NCBI GenBank assembly: GCA_000708835.1
Contig: DF237326.1
Coordinates: forward strand, 22,141-86,140
DNA length: 64,000 bases
Origin: Klebsormidium nitens
Lineage: Eukaryota > Streptophyta > Klebsormidiophyceae > Klebsormidiales > Klebsormidiaceae
Reading direction: 5' to 3'
The notes under the pieces are model-generated. The model saw nothing but the letters and a program-made list of their open reading frames with translations, ran no database searches and had not been told where the DNA came from. The position numbers and the translations under genes are program-made. The stretch's first letter is position 1, and each line of letters opens with the position of its first letter. Shown in pieces: positions 12,001 to 23,991 of the stretch.

Positions 12001-15000
12001 ATCTCTGCGAAGTTGGCCTGGCCTGAAAACAAGTACGGAGACCTGATGAAAATGCATCAGCACAAGAAATGAATCTCTGTTTCACTCCTTCACTTCCTCC
12101 TATCATGTTGTTTCAAATAAAACACGCCGAACCGAGCTCGGTTGTTCGTTCCAAGCCGTCAGCGCCGAGCCCCGGCCTATGCTGCAAGATACCTAACAAT
12201 CATCACAACATTGGGTGCGAGTCCAAAGGCGAAGCATGGCTGCCGTTGCGCGTGGCGGCGTCACCTGGGCGGTGTTGAAGCGCACAGTGGTGCAGTCGGG
12301 CAGGACGGAGACGGACCAGGGCGGCAGCACGTACGGCCGGCCGCGGAACGTGGCCAGGAACGGCAGCGACTCGTCCCAGTTGGACAGGAACGCCGCGCAC
12401 GGGCCACTGCCGTTGCTGGCGCCGAGGGAGGTAAACAGGTGAGCCTGAAAGAAAATTGCCATTCACTCGAACGTTTTAAAAAGCGCACAATGTCTGACTT
12501 ACAGGCTGAATGAAAAGAGCGGACAAAGTTGACAGAGATGAGATGTGTGGACAGAATTTCGAAATGAACGATAGTTGAGAGATGCGGAACGCCGACTTAC
12601 GTTTCTTTCGTAGCGCGAGCCAGGGAATGTGAAGCCTCCTAGCTAAGCGCTTGAGAAAGTGTCTCGAGAACATCGCTTATGATTCAAGGGTGCATCGGAC
12701 GAGATGCCGCGGGCGGGCAGTCACCTCTTGCTTGGGTCCCAGCTGCTGTACGAGCGGCTCGTCCACTGCGAGTAGGGCACCCTCGCAAGCGCGGATGGCC
12801 GAGTGCAGCGCCGCCAGGTGGCTGTACTTGGGCTCGCGGATGAGGCCTGAATCAAAGGGGAAGTCTGAATTGGTATACCCCTTTCATGATTCTTTGTGTT
12901 TAGACCCGAGTCGAGGGTCAAAACAATGCATGATATCCTAGCCAAAGTCAATTTCAGGACTCGACGATCACAAGGTGAAAAAGTGGTACAAGCAGTTGAA
13001 ACAGTCAGGCTGTCACAAAACGAGGGACACTCTTTCTTTCGAGAAGTCTCCCCCAGCTAAAATTGACAACGGACAGCGGCGGTCTCTTGGCCACCTCTTC
13101 TCAAGCAGATGCGCAAGGCATACTCGAGATGCCGAGACATGCTCACCATATTCGTCGAGGGGCGCATCGTAGTCGTACGATGTCGTAAGGAAAGGCCCGC
13201 CTGTTGTGCGCCCGAAGCTCGTGCCTCCGTGGTACTGCAGCAAAGCAGGCACAAGGAGGCGTCAAAGGAGGCGTCTAGAACCCATTGAATGCACCAGCTC
13301 AGAACCAAATTGAATTCTGGGTTCGCAGAGCCTGCTTGTCGCGACTTTTGAACGGACCATCGGGGCAGGCTGTCTCCTCGGACTCATTGCACCAGCTTTA
13401 CGAGGTAATACAGCAGACCGGGCGGCTGGATTCTGCTGGGCCGCACCATGTAGTAGCTCATGAGCGCTCCCCCCTTTGCGTAAAAGCGGGCGACGGCAAA
13501 CGCGATGTCCTCCGCAGCGCGCCTCGGCATTGGGTACAACCAGCCGCCAAACCTGTGCCAGGTGAAAAAGCTGTCAGCGGCGAATTCAGCCGCTTCGGCT
13601 TGATTCTGAGAGCACGGGACGCTCAGCAGCCGTCGAAGCTGCTGCTCTACGAGACCCACAGGCAGAGCGGAAAGACGCTTGGAAAAGCAGGGCTGTCGGC
13701 GATGCACACCCCAGGTGACAGCGTCCGACTCACGTGCACAGTCAACGCAAGAGTACAATCCACCGGGACGACAGCATCACATGCACCCCCAATGCTGCGC
13801 ATTGGTTCAGGAGCGGATGGTGCTTACCAGCCGTCCCAGTTTTCAGTCCACATCTTGGGCATGGGCCACCGGTGGGGTTGGAAGTTATCGCAGTAGAAGC
13901 CATTGCACGTGTTGACCTGGGGCGAAAGAGGAGCGGAGTGAGCCTCGGCAGAGCCGACAGATTTTCCTAGTTAGCGGACGAGGCAGGGCCGAAGGAAGCC
14001 CGTGCTCCCGAGAGTTTCAATAACCGTTTCTTCACTTACTGAGGCTGCTTTAGAGTTCTCCAGTGTCAAAATCTGAACGACGGCTAACTTCACAGCTTCT
14101 AACTTTACTCTGGTGCACAATTCCAATGTCACCATTCCAGAGTCTTGCACAGAATGCTCATTGCAACAAGATCAGACTCTCGAGAACGGTTTCGGGGACC
14201 TACAATGAAGCCCGGGGCGTCTGGTTGCTGGCACATGATCCAGGGCACCCCTGCGTCCAGGGACTTGGCCATGTCGGCAGCCCAGTAGGCATAACGCTTC
14301 CCAGCTTCGCCATACGCGGCTTGGACGCTGCCGTACTCGTTCTCGATCTGCGAGAGGTCGAAGATGCTTCGTACTTCAGTATGAAAGATTCACAGCAAAA
14401 TATGGGCACACGAATGTCCAATGTATGTTGCAAAAGCGAGATTGTTCTTGGTTCATTCTGGATAAATTCTTGGTGGGCTCTCCAACAACATGATTCCTTG
14501 GTTGCTACCATTTATGTAGCTTCTCGGTGGGCTCTCCAACAACATGATTCCTGGGTTGCTACTTTTTATACAAACATAAGAATCTGCCCTTAGCACTCGC
14601 CACAAGCGTGATGCTTGCCAGGATCCTTGCGCTTTTATGGTGTATCCGTTCATGTGTTACATCCCAGCCCCTCCACGCCAAACACAATCCATAGAGAATG
14701 TTACATGACTTCTCGACGAAGGTGAGAAATCGCTTCGATGCAGCAGCTTGGGTGATGCCCTTCTAAGAGAAGAGTGCTCATGGCAGATGCTCACCTGCGC
14801 CAGGATGATGGGGCCGCCCTGCCAGCTGAACAGCTGGTGCTCCTTCATCATGGCGACAATCTTGCGGGTGAAAACCTCCATCTTCGCCTGCAGTGCACAA
14901 GCTTCGACTGTTGCAATACGCGATCCACGGCACAGAAAGGATTCGTTTTCCCACTCTTGAACTGACAAAAGTTTTATTCGGAGAGCATCAACATAAGGAA

Positions 15001-16684
15001 GGAATGTGGGCCATATGCAACAGAAACGGGCAGAAGCGCGCACAGTCAACTCAGCCAACCTAGTTCTGTAGTCTGTGAAGCATCACCTTGAATGGTTCAT
15101 TGTCAGTGCGGAATTCAATGCCAGGCACCTCCAGCAGCCACTGAGGAAAGCCTCTGCAATACCAATGTGTTGTTAGCAGACAAACAAAGTTATGCCCAGC
15201 TTACATCACTGGAAATAAGTAAGAGCCAGTAAAAGCGGAACAGGCCTCGGCTTCCGTTGCTGGTCTAAACCAGGGATATTTCACAACAAGCAATGAAGTG
15301 GCCCATGCTCCGAGGGACACCTCTTGCTAAGCAAATGGCTTTGCTGTCAGCTAGATGTCTCACCCAAGGTTCCACTCTGCGCAAACATATGGACCAATGC
15401 GCAGGATGAGGTAAAGACCTGCACTCTGGACGTCTTTCACAAATCGCACCAGGTCGAAGCGACCCTCAAAATTGAACTGTACACAGCAAGCAAAAACAAG
15501 CATCAGGCCTGCAACGACCTTTGGCTGCCGTCCTGATCCTGAAGTGCTTGTCGTGTTGTGCCCTGCGGTGAATAGTTGGTGATGGAACAATTCACGGCCA
15601 TGCAAGGTCGTAAAACTCTTTTGCAACAACACAGGAGATTCCTTAGTTGCCACTTAAAACCAAGCTGAATATGGAGACTGATTCATCAGGAGAGGTATGA
15701 GCAGTCGAGTGAACTTATTAAGGCAAAGTTCTGAGGACCACTGTCTCATACTTACTTGGCCTTCTTGAGGTTCGTGCCCGTTCCAAAACACATAAGTCTG
15801 GATTGCATTCAACCCGCCAGCCTTCGACTTCTGCAGTAGATCAGGCCACATCTGCAGAAGGCCAAGATGGATAAAAGACGCTTCTGTTAGACTATGAGCA
15901 GAGCAGGCACAGGCACAGTAGTAATGCTCATGCACATTGTATTCAACAATCTTTCTGCACAAGCAAAGAGATTTTTGGTCATCAGCTTGCGACTACACAC
16001 TCCTGATTTATATTTTGTACCACGTGTAGGCAGGTAAATATACCAATCTACATATTGCCAGTGCTTGCAATCATGTTGCCAAGCGAGATTGACGATGTCC
16101 CAACTTCCAAAGCTACTACAGGAAGGCAATTAACGCTCCAAAGTCCCTTCAGCATCATGATGACCATCAAGAGCACTTTCAAGATATCGTATCGCTCACT
16201 CAACATGGGGATGCAATATGAATAAGCTGTTAAGAAATTTGCTGGAGCCTGAAAGCGCATTCAATGCCCCGGTCAGCCAATCAGGCCTGTAAAGCACCTG
16301 GAAGCCAGTACCCAGCCTTCAACATCTGCTTCACTGCAGAACCAACTCCTTGTAGTAGTCCACCAGACATTTTTGCCTGACCACCACCACCATCAATCAA
16401 CAATTGTATCCTGGTAGACACATAAGGAAAGTGGTGCATTCCCTGTGCACTTGTCAATGAATGCGTGCACCACCTCAGCAGATGCTCCTAGGAGTGGTGG
16501 AGCTGCTCACCGCTGGCGTGCTCCGCGGGTAGTGCACGATTCCTGCTACCACCAGCTGGCGCTCCCCATTGAAGAGGAGGGAACGGTGGTCGAAGCTCAC
16601 ATTGACCGCCTGACCTCCTTGCGCGCTGGCAGCAATTGCCATATGCAGAATGAGGGTGAATAAGAGCAGCGCGCACCGGGACAT
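9078..16684 (-). CDS. Secreted beta-galactosidase, plant-type GH35
   Basis: Nineteen exons: complement(join(9078..9216,9469..9677,10066..10176,10371..10484,10746..10846,11055..11164,11439..11565,11857..11971,12265..12444,12725..12846,13147..13234,13447..13552,13828..13916,14204..14347,14795..14887,15087..15153,15364..15476,15756..15851,16511..16684)). Total 2298 nt, 765 aa. Residues 1-22 form a signal peptide; the start at 16684 puts it at the N-terminus, while an in-frame ATG at 16720 would precede it with polar residues. The GH35 TIM barrel includes [14 protein letters not shown] (putative acid/base E185) and [10 protein letters not shown] (putative nucleophile E254), then [14 protein letters not shown]-terminal jelly-roll domains carry the family motifs [11 protein letters not shown], the Cys-rich PPCDYRGPF...CYTGCGQP and [12 protein letters not shown]. 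No C-terminal lectin domain follows. Expected to remove terminal beta-galactosyl residues from cell-wall or extracellular glycans. Shares a 525-bp spacer with ABC1K3. Confidence 0.95.
14467..14574. repeat. Two tandem 54-bp repeats in beta-galactosidase intron
   Basis: Copy 1 is 14467-14520 and copy 2 is 14521-14574, with only a few differences. Both contain GGTGGGCTCTCCAACAACAT. They sit in the intron between exons 14795-14887 and 14204-14347. A diverged single copy of the core (CAACAACA...TTCCTTAGTTGC) is visible at about 15621-15657 in another intron of the same gene. Confidence 0.85.
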
Positions 16685-17209
16685 TGTTGGAAGCTCCATG
16701 GCGCAACCAGAGCAGTGCAAAGGTACTCTTCTGAAGCTTCTGACGTTCCTTTGCTGACAGATGGAAGCGCAGCTCAGGACGCTGTTCTGGTCGCGAAGTA
16801 GCTGATCGTAGCACTGGCAGGGAAGTAGGTAAGCCAGCCGCTTTTAACACTGCTGGTCTGCTTCCAATATCCGTTGTGTCACCGTCACTGACTCAGTGTC
16901 AGTGTGAGATATCGAGTTCGACGGTGCCCACGAGGGATTCCTCACGAGGGCCGACTGAGGACGTGGTGTTGCCAGGCGCTGCATACGGTAGCCTGCGTGG
17001 GGGGGGATTGGTCGTCCAGATTAACAGGCCACCATCAGGGCAGCACTACTATTCACCTCTGTGCAGGACAGCGCTGTCTGCTTGCTCAATCACCTGATTG
17101 AGATGGGTGTGCGGAGTTGGTGAAATGGTCAGGACCAGCGGTTACTTCTCTTTGTAGAGCACCGACCTGTTCATACTACGGTACGAGCTTAAAAGCTCTA
17201 GTTAGCACA
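16685..17209. promoter_or_regulatory. Bidirectional promoter region, beta-galactosidase / ABC1K3
   Basis: The 525 bp between two divergent start codons must hold both promoters and 5' UTRs. No TATA box can be called with confidence. An 8-mer TACGGTAG at 16984-16991, within the 12-mer GCATACGGTAGC, recurs 5' of several other genes in the window. A G run lies at about 17000. Confidence 0.45.
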
Positions 17210-20200
17210 ATGGCGCAAACTGCTCTTCATTGCAGGACCTGCGCAGCGCTGACCGTGAGCTTTTCTCAGCAAACCTCAGCCTCTTCTCAGTCTCCTCACA
17301 AAACCCCTGGTGTCCTCGCACCGCAGTCATACGGAGTGTTGCCTTCCGGCATACCACTCCAGCATTGTCAGCATTTGACAGCGTTCCATGAAGCTAGACC
17401 CAGGCCACGGCGTTGCAGTGCCCGGAGACCTGTCCGCGCTGCTGTTGCTGACCCACCGTTGAGTGGGGGCATACAGTGGGGCTCACCGGCTGTCAGAGAT
17501 GTGCAGTGGGGAGAGCCGCAGAGGGGCACAGCTGCGACAAAGACAGTAGAGGTGAGGGGTGGACTGCTGTGAAGTAGCAGATGGGCAGTCAGAAAATGGA
17601 GCGCACCTTTTAAACAGTCAAATCCAAGACCGGCGGTCTACAGTCCCTGTGTACAGCACCCATCGATTGTTCTCTGTGTTATACAGTGCCCATCGAAAGT
17701 TGCCCCCTGGCGCTTCAAGAAAACCAAGCCTCAGTTTATAACTTTTGTCCCCCCCATGCGTGCCGACTATTTCTTCTGAAGGATGGGCATCCAGGTTTTT
17801 CTCTACTCATCTGATAAGCTGAGTTTTGGAGTTCCCCGCTTCATTAGACAAGCCAGTCTTTGGACAATCCTTGTGCCCTTGCAGTTAGTCCCCACTCGAG
17901 GCACTCCGTCAACATATGCTCTCTACCAGCCACCCGCTGAAAATATGGACACATACTCAGTAAGTGCTGAAGAGGCGGCTGCAGCAGCTCGGGCAACTAA
18001 CGTTCCAGTGTACAACCCCGATGCAATGGCGCGGGAGTATAGCAGGCAGCCACTCAAGGTTAGCCCTCACTGTTTTCTCCCCTTTTATGGGCGCGGTGGG
18101 TGTGTTGTTCGAAATCGCACAGGCCCAGTCAATCGGTAGGGTGCCACCTTGCAGGTCTTTACTGTGACTGGTTCTGACACTCGGTTGTGTAAGCTCAGCG
18201 GCTATCGAGCGACAGCGGGCTGCCCATCGTGTCTGTATCCGGTGGCAGTGGAGAAGGCTAGGTTTACCTGAAACACCTTTGTTGGCTGGAACGACTCTTT
18301 TGCCAAACCAGAGGTATAGCTAGAGGAGAAGGCTTGAAATCAACAGAGATATTGATAGAAAACGTGTGTGTGTGTGTTCCCCGTAGGTATTAAGGCGAGC
18401 GTTGCAGATTGTGACGACCATTGGCAGCTTTGGGCTGACCCTGCTCCAGGACCGGCAGCGCGGCCGCCTGGACTCGCGCACCATGGTTCTGCGCGCCAAG
18501 CAGCTCCGGGGGCAGCTCACGCAGCTGGGGCCAACGTTTGTCAAGGTGGGGGCCCAAAAGTGTCAAAAACGTGCCTGCTATGAAGGGCCACCGTTGGCAC
18601 TCAGATGAGACGCAAGCGTTCAAGACCTTCTGGTCAAGATCTCGTTCCACATGGACAGGATTTTGGAGCAACTTCGTGGCTGTCCTTGTCAACTTTCTGT
18701 TACTCATGTGACCAGACCAGCCGGCCATTCCCGGGAAGAGTGACGTGAACCCTTCGTATCGTCACTGCAGGTGGGGCAAGCCTTGAGCACGCGGCCCGAC
18801 CTGTGTCCCCCGGAGTACCTCGAGGAGCTGGCAGCCCTGCAGGTGCGCTTATCTGGAACATGCTCTTGCCGAGCATCCTCCCCCCACCTGACGAGAATCT
18901 TTCACGGTCTGTTGGGCGAGATCTTTGAGACCGCCGTGTAGATTCCGGCTCCTGCTGACAGTGATGCTGCATGGGCACCTCAGAGCCAGCCTGATCAAAG
19001 ATGAGCACTCTTCTTCAAACCATGATCTAAGAGCGGTGTGTCCTTGTAGATATAGCAACACTATTATAGGATGGCGATGGTTTAGTGAGGCCACTATCCC
19101 CCCGCCTCTTCTAAGCAGTACCAATTTGCGGACATCGCAGGACGCCCTGCCCACGTTTTCGGACGCTGAAGCCTTCAGCCTGATTGAGCGCGAGCTGGGT
19201 GGTCCCCTCGAGTCGTACTTCTCGTCCATCACAGCCACGCCCATCGCGGCAGCCAGCCTGGGGCAGGTGAGGCGCGCAATTGCAAGCCTCGCGGCTTTGG
19301 AATCAGGGGCCTCGCAAGCGCCCAACTGTTGAAATCTGGGGTCTGAGGATCCCGTCAATCTACTTCACAACTTCGTATCAATCTCCTCTACTTGCCTATC
19401 CTCTGCATGAAGCATCCCAAAAGCTTTCCGCTTCCGAGAAAAATCTGATGTTCCAGGTACCGCACTACCTGAGCTGTCGCTGTGCTATAGATTAGTCGGT
19501 GATTCAGCCTGCCACCTTCGTTATGCATGATCGCGGCGTAAAATTTCAATCAAAGCGACCGTTCAAAGTTGCCTGCCGTTTAGCAATCTCAGCAATAAGT
19601 TTTATTGGGCTGCTTGTGATCAAGGGACCTCGCGTGTACAGGTGTACAAGGCGCGGCTGCGGCGCGACGGCAGCCTGGTGGCGGTGAAGGTGCAGCGGCC
19701 GGGCATCGTGGAGCAGATCAGCTTGGACTTTTACCTGGTGCGCGCCGCGTGCCAGCTGGTGGACAAGTACGTGGACGCTGTCACCACGCCGCTGGTGCCT
19801 CTCGTCGACGAGTTTGCCGCGCGCGTCTACCAGGAACTCAACTACGTCCAGGTCAGCGCACGGCTCGCCAAACTCATCTGCCTGCCTCACGGCGATGGCA
19901 CAGAACATTTTATTAAACAACGAAGAATTGAATCTCTGACCCGGGTTCTTTCGTCGCATATCATAATCAAGGATCGCCGTTGGGGGTTTACACGCTAGCC
20001 GACTCCGCTTTGTCCTACTGCGGGGTGTCTCTAGGCCCTTCTGCCCACGAGGTTTCGTCGGGATGTTTTCTGCAGAGTGTCCGACGATCTCACCCTTTCT
20101 TCTTTGACTAGTCGCTTTTGAGTGCCCGCCAAGCCGGCAGCGGAGCCATTAGTGCCCTGCATTCTCCTAGGCGTCTTTCACTCAACCCGGTTCGTTGCTC

Positions 20201-23200
20201 GCGTCTGGTTGGCCAGATTCTAAGCTGTCGTGTCTGGTGCAGGAGGGTCGCAACGCGGAGCGCTTCCAGCGGCTGTACGGGGACCGCGTGGACGTCAAGG
20301 TGCCGGCCATCTACTGGGAGATGACCGCCGCTCGCGTCCTTACCATGGTACGGGGCCAACTCACACGTTTACTTCTCAGGTTATAGGAACACGGTCAATG
20401 CATCACGGTCAAGCGACTGCGAGATCATTCGGTCCCGTGCTCTCCGCTTGAAGGCTTCTATTTTCGCAGGCCGCACAATCGTCGCTTGCAGCCGTCAGGT
20501 TGTTAGCATGTCACCCGCGTGCCTTTAGCTTTAGCGGCGGGCCTCAAGTTCGTGCTTCCTGACGAGCTGACGCTGCATGAAAGAGCTCAGGGCTTCTCCA
20601 GCGACGACTGCAGCCTCCCTCGTCTAAGGCTCTCGCTGCAACGCCGCTGGACCTCTTATATCCTTCCACACACAGCTGCGGTTCTCCTCCTCAACCCGGA
20701 ATCAAGCCGTTGAGCTGCAGCGGTGCCCGTGGCGCGTGTGCAGGAGTGGATCCAGGGGACGAAGCTGAGCGACCTGCCGGCGATCAAGGCGCAGGGCATG
20801 GACATCCTGGCGCTGGTCAACACGGGCATCCAGTGCAGCCTGCGCCAGCTACTCGAGGCGGGCTTCTTCCACGCAGGTGCGCATGACGCAGGCCGGTGGG
20901 ATGCCCGCCCGGCCCTTGTCTGCTCAGTCTCGAGTCCGCTTTTCTGAAACCTGCTGCAGTGCGATAGGATCCACTCAAAAGAGTGCAACTTGCAAACGAA
21001 GACGAAGTTAGAGAACACATTTACTGGTCTCCAGACGTCAACCAGACCATGATGTTGTTCTTATTTCTGGCGGTCTCATTCGCAGACCCGCATCCTGGCA
21101 ACCTGCTGGCGACCCCGGACGGCAAGCTGGCCTTCCTGGACTTCGGCATGATGAGCGAGACGCCGTCCAAGGCACGCCTCGCCATCATCGGTCACGTGGT
21201 TCACCTCGTCAACCGGTGAGTGCGCTTCTGGCCCAGGGTACGGTGCAGATTAGGGCCCCGGCCACAAAGTGGTGGGCGAAAGTGTGTCGGTCGCTGGCCC
21301 CCTCCCTTGCCTCGCCTCCCGGATGCGTAGAGCGGCCTCTCTGCGGCGCTAAGGATGGGTGGCGGGTTGCACTCAATTGGTGTAAAAACAACCTTCGCAA
21401 AATGACCGCTGGCTGCCGTATCCGCAGTTGGGATTGAGGTTTTGACAGCTGGATTCGAGACTCCGGCCTCGAACACTCTGCTTTTGAACAGGTGCCCAGC
21501 CCTTGCTGACGTGAGTTGCGGCGTTACAGGGACTACGAGGCGATGGCGCGCGACTACTACGTGCTGGACTTCTTGACCCCGGACGTGGACGTGTCGCCCA
21601 TCGTGCCGGCGCTGCGCGGCTTCTTCGACGACGTGCTCAGCCTGAGCGTGCAGGAGCTCAACTTCAAGACCATCGTCGACGGCCTCGGCGAGCTCTACTA
21701 CGACTACCCCTTCACCGGTGCGCGCGCCGCCCCGAACCCACCCTACCTGGGCCGCAACTTGTGTTGTTTGTCTGGGCTTAGCTCGAGCTGTGCTGATCCT
21801 GTTGGAGGCAGAGGGGACTGGTGGTGGCACAACCACCAGGTCGACACCAGAGTTGACAGGCTACCGGTCTGAAACCGCCTCCTTTCGGAGCCCTCTTTAC
21901 CCAACTCCGGACAAGCTCGAGCGTCGGTTGACCCGTCCCGTTGCTACGCGCAGTCCCGCCGTACTACGCGCTGATCCTGCGGTCGCTGACGGTGCTGGAG
22001 GGGCTGGCCCTGAGCAGCGACCCCGCGTTCAAGGTGCTCGCGGCCGCGTACCCGTACATGGCCAAGCGCCTCCTCACCGACCGGGACCCCTACCTCCGCG
22101 ACGCGCTCGTCGAGCTGCTCTTCAAGGACGGCCGCCTCAGGTGCGCCACGCTCACACTTCCACGATTTGGCGTGCAATTCTTTTCGGATCTGCGGACAGC
22201 TCAGGAGAAGAAGCTGCGTTATGACGAGGCCCCCACTGTGACAGGCGAAGTCGTCGTGGACACTTGAGAACCTTTTGAAGACTTTTTGTCTTGCCTCTAC
22301 GTTCTCGTTTTGTCCTGGTCGGACGACTTCCAAATTGCGCGGGCACTCCTGGCTGCTCCACCGTGCTACCGACATTCCTCTCTTTCTCCAATTGCACCAG
22401 TGTGAGTTGCCCACTACCTGGCGCCTGGTACCCCTGGTTCCTGGGCCCCAGAAGTCTCGGTTGAGACTCCTGACCGCATCCCTACTCGTTCCCCCGCAGG
22501 TGGAACCGGCTGGAGACGCTGCTGGCGGAGGGCAGCAAGGACTCGGACTACCGGGCGGGGGAGGCGCTCCAGCCCGTGCTGGGCCTCCTGCTGGGGCCCG
22601 GCGGCGAACAGCTGCGCCGCCTCGTCGAGCAGGAGGCGGTCAGGGTCACCGAGGTGCGCCCGCAGCTGCGCGCACAGCCACCAAGGCAGACCGTGGGGCT
22701 CGTTCTGCAGTTCCTTGGAAAGCCAAGAGTTGAAAAAGAGATGTGCTCGCAGTCTTTGCTGCGCAGGGTGCGGTGTGCAGCCGGCCACGATTTTCCACCA
22801 TGAGGGTAGAAGCACCAGCGAATGTATGTATCTCCGTGGCTCCTGAGAGCACAGCCTAGGCGCTGACGCAGCCGTTTGACGTCATACTCTGATGCTTCGC
22901 AGGCTCTTGTGATCGGACAAATGCTCGAGACGGCCCGCATGCTGCCCACTCCCCTCCAAGGGCTGGTCCCTTTCTCCCCCGCTGGCACTCGCATCGGGAC
23001 GCTCGCATTGGGGACGGTGAGGAGTCTCGTTTGTGAAACGACAGCGAATTCCTTGCGGCTCTTTGTTTCAAGCGGAGACGGATCGTGCACCTTCTTTTCG
23101 ACATCAAGCTTTGCTATTGTTCACTACATGTGCTTTTTAGCGGCGATTGTGACTGATTGTAAGCTCATTTGATTACATCTGAGTGCTCTCATAGTTCCGG

Positions 23201-23991
23201 CTTGCCTCCTGTGCCGCTTGTCGGCACCGTGGCCTTTGCCTCTGTTTCCTGTGCCGGCCTCCAGCACGTCAGAAGGAAGTGTTCCGTATATCTGTCCGGG
23301 GGGCGTTGCTCTTCGGTTCCGCCGTCACTGGGGTTGACGCGCGTGCGTGCGGTGTGCAGGGGCTGAAGCCGGAGGACGAGGTGCGGCTGCTGCAGCTGCG
23401 GGCGCAGGTGCTGCGCGTGTGGGACCTGCTGCGGAACGACAAGGGCTTCGACCCGGCGTCGTTGCAGCCCATCCTGCAGGTAACGCCCCGGGAGCGGGAC
23501 AACCGGCTGGCCCCCACTTGCCGGTCACGCGGCATGCCAGGGGCCATTGCAGGAGGCTGGACTGCAAGCGTTGGCTAGTCTGCAGGCGCAAGAGCTAGCA
23601 CGCCGTGTCACTGGCATCGTGCCACGGTTGTGTATCAGCGACGTTGCTTGGGATGTCACATCCAGCCGCACTCTTGCCATGTTAACACGCCGACCAAAGT
23701 GTTGCCAACCGGTTCTTCCTGCTCCCTTTGGTCCGAGGAGCAGGCTTCTGATTCTGGTCCGTCGGGTAGTCGTGAACGCGGTGCTGATCCTGGTTACCCG
23801 CTGCTTCCCGCCCTGCCAGAGCTGCCCGTATTTGAGAGCATCTCAGGAGCATCGGATGGCCATTGCAGGTACTTCAGCGGCCAGAGGCACAGGTACTCAG
23901 CATCAACGTGGCCTCGGGGGTGTTCCAGCGATTAGCGGCTCGCTTCTTGCAGCAGCTGCTGAGACCAGCACCTGCGACAGTACGGACTTGA
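17210..23991 (+). CDS. ABC1K3: Plastid ABC1-family atypical kinase, ABC1K3-type
   Basis: Fifteen exons: join(17210..17551,17885..18058,18387..18545,18771..18842,19141..19266,19642..19851,20243..20347,20744..20876,21086..21215,21530..21717,21954..22140,22500..22653,22903..23016,23360..23479,23869..23991). Total 2337 nt, 778 aa. The first roughly 85 residues are Ser/Ala/Arg-rich with few acidic residues, fitting a plastid transit peptide. ABC1 hallmarks: KVGQ (K225-Q228), the Ala-rich nucleotide loop AAASLGQ (285-291), VAVK (K307), HADPHPGNLL (D441, N446) and LDFG (D459). The C-terminal block (PPYYALILRSLTVLEGL, PYLRDALVELLFKDGR) and the tail ending in RLAARFLQQLLRP are typical of the ABC1K3 branch. 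Known members reside in plastoglobules and influence prenylquinone metabolism and light acclimation; that role is inferred by family. The GT-repeat before the exon-3 acceptor (18364-18380) may vary in length. Confidence 0.94.
18364..18380. repeat. GT microsatellite beside ABC1K3 exon-3 acceptor
   Basis: A short (GT)n run lies just upstream of the acceptor at 18385-18386, where the polypyrimidine tract would be. It is presumably tolerated as a T-rich tract. Confidence 0.7.
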
